The notes beneath the pieces were generated by a model. That model was given only the letters and a program-made list of their open reading frames with translations, was not told the DNA's origin and ran no database searches. From Plazaster borealis (taxonomy: Eukaryota > Echinodermata > Asteroidea > Forcipulatida > Labidiasteridae), in NCBI GenBank assembly GCA_021014325.1, contig CM037476.1:23348827-23412826 (forward strand): DNA of 64,000 nucleotides. Direction: 5' to 3'. Shown here in pieces: positions 59,852 through 64,000 of the stretch. The position numbers and the translations under genes were made by a program. Positions within the stretch are counted from its first letter, which is position 1; each line of letters starts with the position of its first letter.

Positions 59852-61039
59852 GGTGCTTTTTTTAGTCAATCTTGCACAATTAAACATACAATGAATCAGC
59901 CCAACAAACTTAGCCAGATATCTTTTAATCTTGTCATTAAATAACCGTCGGGTTCAGCCGTCTCTGACCCATGGAGATCCGAGTTGATTTTTGCCCGATG
60001 CCGCTGTCTATCATATGCCAAATCAATGCGAGCAAAATTTGAGTGTACACGCACCGAGCGCGGGGCCACGGGGTACGGGGGCCCAGCGGGGACGTCGCCC
60101 GGACGCGATCAAGACGCAAATTGGTTTAAAATCCGCAGTTTATAAGATCTGATTGAATTTAAGATGTTGATGATTGGGCAGATGTGTGAGAGAGGGAGAG
60201 TGGAAGAATTGCCCCGGCCGCCAATTCAGGCGAATGGAAAAGGCGGGGTCCGGGAGTGTGTGCTTGTGCGACGAGGTGGCGTGCACCTGAAGTTAAATAA
60301 ACATAGTTTTTATTAGTCACACCATGACGGGATCACCACGAAAACCAAGTTATTGACCTCTTGAAAAGAAGGAAGCCAAGAAAAAAGGAAATCAGTTTGA
60401 GCCCTGTTGGGTAAACCAGTCACCTCCAATGGGCTTCAGTCTTCTGCGGTAGAGCTATAGACATTAATTTTTCATTTTGGGGTGCAAGTGGGGGCAAAGA
60501 CATAATAGGGGGTATTTAATGTATCAAACCATTAATTTGTGCATTTGTTTGATCTCATGGGGGAGCAGGAGGGGGAAAGAGTTCTGATTGGGGAGCCCCC
60601 CCCCTCCCGGCTACGCCAGTGCAGACTTGGTATTTGCCGAAACCAAGGTAATTTCCCCTAACGATGCTTTTCAGAGGAGCTTGCAACCTCACTTCAACTT
60701 ACACTTATACACGATTTCACGGGGAAAAATTGTTTAGGCTTCCACCCTTGAGACACTATATCCTATCAAGTTTTTCTCCCAGTAGGCATTAAAAGCTCTT
60801 TAAATTTCACTTTTCTGGCATTTACTATTTGCTGAGAGGTAGACTGTTTCCAGTCGTTGATGATTTTCTGAGAGAAGAAGTTGCATCTCCACTCAATGTT
60901 TTTTTGTTGTGAGTTGGTTTAGGCAGCTTTAAAGAATAGCTCCTTGGAATTGTTCTCCTTGAAGTCTTAAAAGATATCTTGCTTGAACCAAGAGTATATC
61001 AAAAATATACACCATCATCGGAAGAAAAAATCATTCCTA
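59852..61039. other. intergenic, no gene seen
   Basis: GC-rich at 60045-60115, otherwise ordinary. A poly-C run lies at 60597-60606. No repeat family or gene recognised. Confidence 0.5.
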
Positions 61040-61217
61040 CACTTCCGAGTAGAATTGACCCGAATTCCGGAACACAGGGGGTCATCAGATTCTGCGTCAA
61101 TTTGACCCATTTCTGGGTCATTTTGACATAGACTCCTGGTCAAATTGACTCTGAATTGGCTCAGGCCCCACGGAACCTGGACTCCGGGTCAATTCTGACC
61201 CGGAAGTTTTTGTATCG
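61040..61217. mobile_element. TIR element family D (D5)
   Basis: Starts CACTTCCGAGTAGAATTGAC then CCGAATTCCGG; ends CTCCGGGTCAATTCTGACCC then GGAAGTTTTTGTATCG; TA on both sides. Interior TTTGACCCATTTCTGGGTCA is a palindromic GACCC/GGGTC motif typical of the family. No tandem expansion. Confidence 0.82.
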
Positions 61218-61532
61218 TAGTAGAATGGTTTGAACTCGAATTACTATATTCATTAACCTAAAATCAAGGCTTTAGTACAAGCGAATTACAGGCCTAAGAT
61301 TTTCTAACGGTAAAAAATTGCTTCAACAAAATCATAGCAAAACTGCAAAAACGTTCCGAGGAAGGTATGGGCATACAAAGTTATACATGCATTTTGCCTA
61401 ACATTTTGGATTGTTTGACTTTTGCAAGCTTCGTAATTTGTTTTACTAGATGCAGCATTTCAACCTAATGTTTAGATATCATTATGATTTTGTTTTGATT
61501 TTTTTGTTATAGAATTGAAACTTAAGCTTGCA

Positions 61533-61710
61533 TTTAAAGCACACGGCCAATCATAGTAATTGTCAAAGACCAGTACTCACATTTTAAGTGACCCAACACA
61601 AATACATGAACTAACTAACCTGTGAAAAATTAAGCTCAAAATGGTCAGCAAAGTTACAAGAAAACACTTGACAAAAAAATTATGTTTTCACTGCTTTCAA
61701 ACATCAGGTT
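61533..61710 (+). mobile_element. diverged relative of MITE family A
   Basis: TTAAAGCACACGGCCAATCA then TAGTAATTGTCAAAGACCAG, CCTGTGAAAAATTAAGCTCA, GGTCAGCAAAGTTACAAGAA. Order and many bases match the left half of family A, but the terminal CACGTTTGG is lost and similarity fades after about 61710. An old or sister subfamily. Confidence 0.65.
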
Positions 61711-62139
61711 TTCGGACCCGCGAAACCAAATCTAATTGTTTGACTAATTTCTGAAAGGAGAAGATTTCCAGCACCATGACCATCTTTATAATACTGCCAT
61801 ATTATTATGTGTTAAAATCTGTGAACATTTATGTTTTCAATCTTACGTTATGCACACCCCTTAATATCAATCTTGAAGCCCACTGATTATAATGTTCATA
61901 CTAACTACCAATCCCCCAAAAAACAAATAATTCCGTCTGAAATACTTTGCTGAATTCGAGGAAGTATCATTTTGAAGATCCGGAAATCTCGGCTGAAGTC
62001 TTCCATTGCAGCACTCGAAATCGAACGTAAACGAAAGTGCACCAAAAACAAACCTGACAAATCATGCACCGCTTCCAGTTGTTTTCATTAAATCTTTACC
62101 ACTGAATTTGATGAAATATTTACAGATTGGTTGGTTTTT

Positions 62140-62507
62140 TTACCGGCACTGAACACGTTTGGTAAGTGTCAAAGACCAGTGTTCTCACTTGGTGTATCCC
62201 AACATACAATAACAGGCCTGTGAAAATTTGGGCTCAATTGGTCATCGAAGTTGCAAGAAAATGATGAAAGAAAAAACACCCTTGTTGTACTAATTTGTGT
62301 GCTTTCAGATAGGAATAAAATCTTCTTGCATGAAGTGTTTATTATTTTAGTGAGAAATTACCTCTTTCTCAACAACTACGTTACTTCAGAGGGAGTCGTT
62401 TCCTACAATGTTTTATCCTATCAACAGCTCTCCGTTGCTTGTTACCAAGTAAGTTTTTATGCTAATATTTGTTTTGAGTCATTACCAAGCGTGTACGATA
62501 CCTTTAA
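62140..62507 (+). mobile_element. MITE family A, full copy (A9)
   Basis: The left end is degraded at the first bases (TTACCGGCACTGAACACG). The right end is the complement of AAAGGTATCGTACACGCTTG followed by TTAA. The central palindrome has two changes (TCTTCTTGCATGAAGTG). Non-coding. Confidence 0.9.
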
Positions 62508-63649
62508 GGACTAGAGGGTACGAATATTAGTTCATTCTTCTCCTAAAACAATAACAAATACTTTCCTCGACACGGTAATGGGTTTTAAAGACATGTTGAC
62601 GAGTGAGTTCAAGCGAGCCGAGCCGCGGGTGCATGCTTGACGCAAAGACTGCAAGATGTAGAGATGTTGTCCACTTTAACTTACCATTAGGGTTTGACTC
62701 TGTCTCCCCTAAGAAGCAGTCCCGGTATCTACGTCATTGGGGTGAGTTTTAGAGTAACCCCCCTACTTACCCCCTCTTGTTGTCTCATGGCATTTGTACG
62801 ATGGTACCGGCCTGTCACAGTGAATCCGATAGTCGCATTTGAAGATAACGTAAAGTCGCATTTTAAGTCCCATTTTCAGGGATGCCGTTGCGTTATCAAG
62901 CAACGCGGAAGACCAGTCTAACTGTTTCGTTTATGAAGATTCACGCAATCTGGCATGTTCATTCAGACTTTAATCTTGGCAATTTGTTTCGTCTTCTTCA
63001 ACTCAATCAGAACGAGGCTGGGAGGGATTACTTTGCATCGCCATGTAAGGATTATGTTTCATAATTGCTATAGCATAACAGCGAAAACGCTTTGAAAAAC
63101 ATACAGTGAGCTTGATACAATCTGCGTTATTGAAAGAATTACTGTTCATCAATTTGATCTTTTACACCTTGTTATTGCAACCAGATCTTATGCCAAGCCC
63201 GGATCAACGGATGAATTGGAAATAATTATTGTTTAAAACAGGACCCCTTTTGCATTTTGCGTTAGCTTCTTCATTGCAAACTCATTGCAAAATCCACAGG
63301 AAAAAAACAATAAATGCAAAATAAAATTGGTGGATGAGTATGTTGTTTCAAAGAAAAATCTGGAACCATTGTATCTTTTAGAGGCTTCATTTTCATTTCC
63401 CCACTTCGAAATTATTGGTATCTCCGTGGAGTAATTTGTTGTTATTCAAATGAGCATAAACTCGTTATAAGTGTAACGGTGATAACGTTCTTGAGAAAAT
63501 ACAACTCATAACCCTGGCCAGGTGCTTTACCACTGAGTGTTTTGTCTCCCATGATGAGCTGGTGATATTTCTAATTTTAAAATAAGCAAAATCTGTCTTT
63601 AGGTTGTCAAATTTGTATTTTTGTCTTCTTCTTCTTCTTCTTCTTTATT
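62508..63649. other. intergenic with TTC microsatellite
   Basis: No coding pattern recognised. (TTC)n lies at 63623-63645, directly before SINE fragment S8. Confidence 0.55.
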
Positions 63650-63830
63650 ATTGGTAGTGCTCGAAAAAGAAGCCCAGAACACTTATCGTGGAAGAGTAGG
63701 GGATTAACCCCGGTGTTTCTGGTTCACATTGCAAGCACCCTTGTTTACAGAATTCCTCAGGCTTGCGAGCTACAGTGATTACGTTCACTTATGAGGCATA
63801 CTTGGTTTCATTACCAGAAATATATAATAA
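63650..63830 (+). mobile_element. SINE fragment (S8)
   Basis: Lacks the tRNA head. GGTAGTGCTCGAAAAAGAAG, CCCAGAACACTTATCGTGG, AGAGTAGGGGATTAACCCC, GGTGTTTCTGGTTCACATTG, CAGGCTTGCGAGCTACAGTG, TTCACTTATGAGGCATAC and a tail ATATATAATAATAATAAT match S2 closely. Confidence 0.85.
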
Positions 63831-63940
63831 TAATAATTATTATCTGTGAAGCTGCCACAGTTTCAACGCGCACGTCAATGTTTTAAAATTAAGCACAAAG
63901 CTTTGCGATGTACTATGAACAAATATTTCCGCTGGAATAT

Positions 63941-63944
63941 GTTT

Positions 63945-63975
<31 letters not shown>

Positions 63976-64000
63976 TTTTTTTTTTTTTTTGGGGGGGGGG
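63941..64000. repeat. (TTTA)n, poly-T, poly-G at the window end
   Basis: TTTA repeats grade into a T run and then 11 G at the last base. The window ends inside the G run. Confidence 0.95.

Overview
The window is eukaryotic, AT-rich and mostly non-coding. It holds one gene I can name with confidence: an intronless class III POU-homeodomain transcription factor (Brn1/2/4 type) on the + strand at 3303-4622. Everything else I can support is repeat DNA. The gene, the dense short non-autonomous transposons and the tRNA-derived SINEs fit an invertebrate deuterostome, most likely an echinoderm and perhaps a sea star. The species cannot be proved from sequence alone. A single developmental regulator inside about 60 kb without other genes is the usual layout for this gene family.

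Layout. 1-2985 is upstream flank with two decayed elements and microsatellites. 2986-3302 is a GC-richer promoter region with four same-strand CCAAT boxes and an octamer-like site. 3303-4622 is the POU gene, followed by an AT-rich 3'UTR-like stretch with AATAAA at 5210. 5216-11800 holds nothing I can name. From about 11.8 kb to the end the DNA is a mosaic of recurring families. (A/B) Two sister TTAA-flanked MITE families share ends (CACGTTTGGTAAT) and each has its own central palindrome: nine A copies plus a distant relative, four B copies. (C) Short elements with GGGCCCAATTTCAT ends, four copies. (D) TA-flanked elements with CACTCTAAA...CCCGGGTCA ends, five copies, two with an internal tandem expansion. 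(E) A 570-700 bp element with 19-bp inverted ends, two copies. (F) A satellite unit of about 70-75 bp scattered over at least four loci. (G) A 24-bp minisatellite at two nearby loci. There are also eight loci of a tRNA-Leu-like SINE, two of a second tRNA-like SINE, two LINE reverse-transcriptase C-terminal fragments, and Penelope-like tails with hammerhead-like motifs. Local tandem arrays have units of 104, 116, 87, 68 and 21 bp.

Nested insertions give the best internal evidence. MITE B2 splits a Penelope-type hairpin and MITE A6 splits a SINE; both restore a clean TTAA target when removed. Element D3 splits the 87-bp array and indicates a TA target. No operon-like or cooperating gene set is present. 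The functional content is one regulatory gene and its probable cis-regulatory flanks, over-printed by mobile and tandem DNA. All copy boundaries were read by eye and may be off by several bases.
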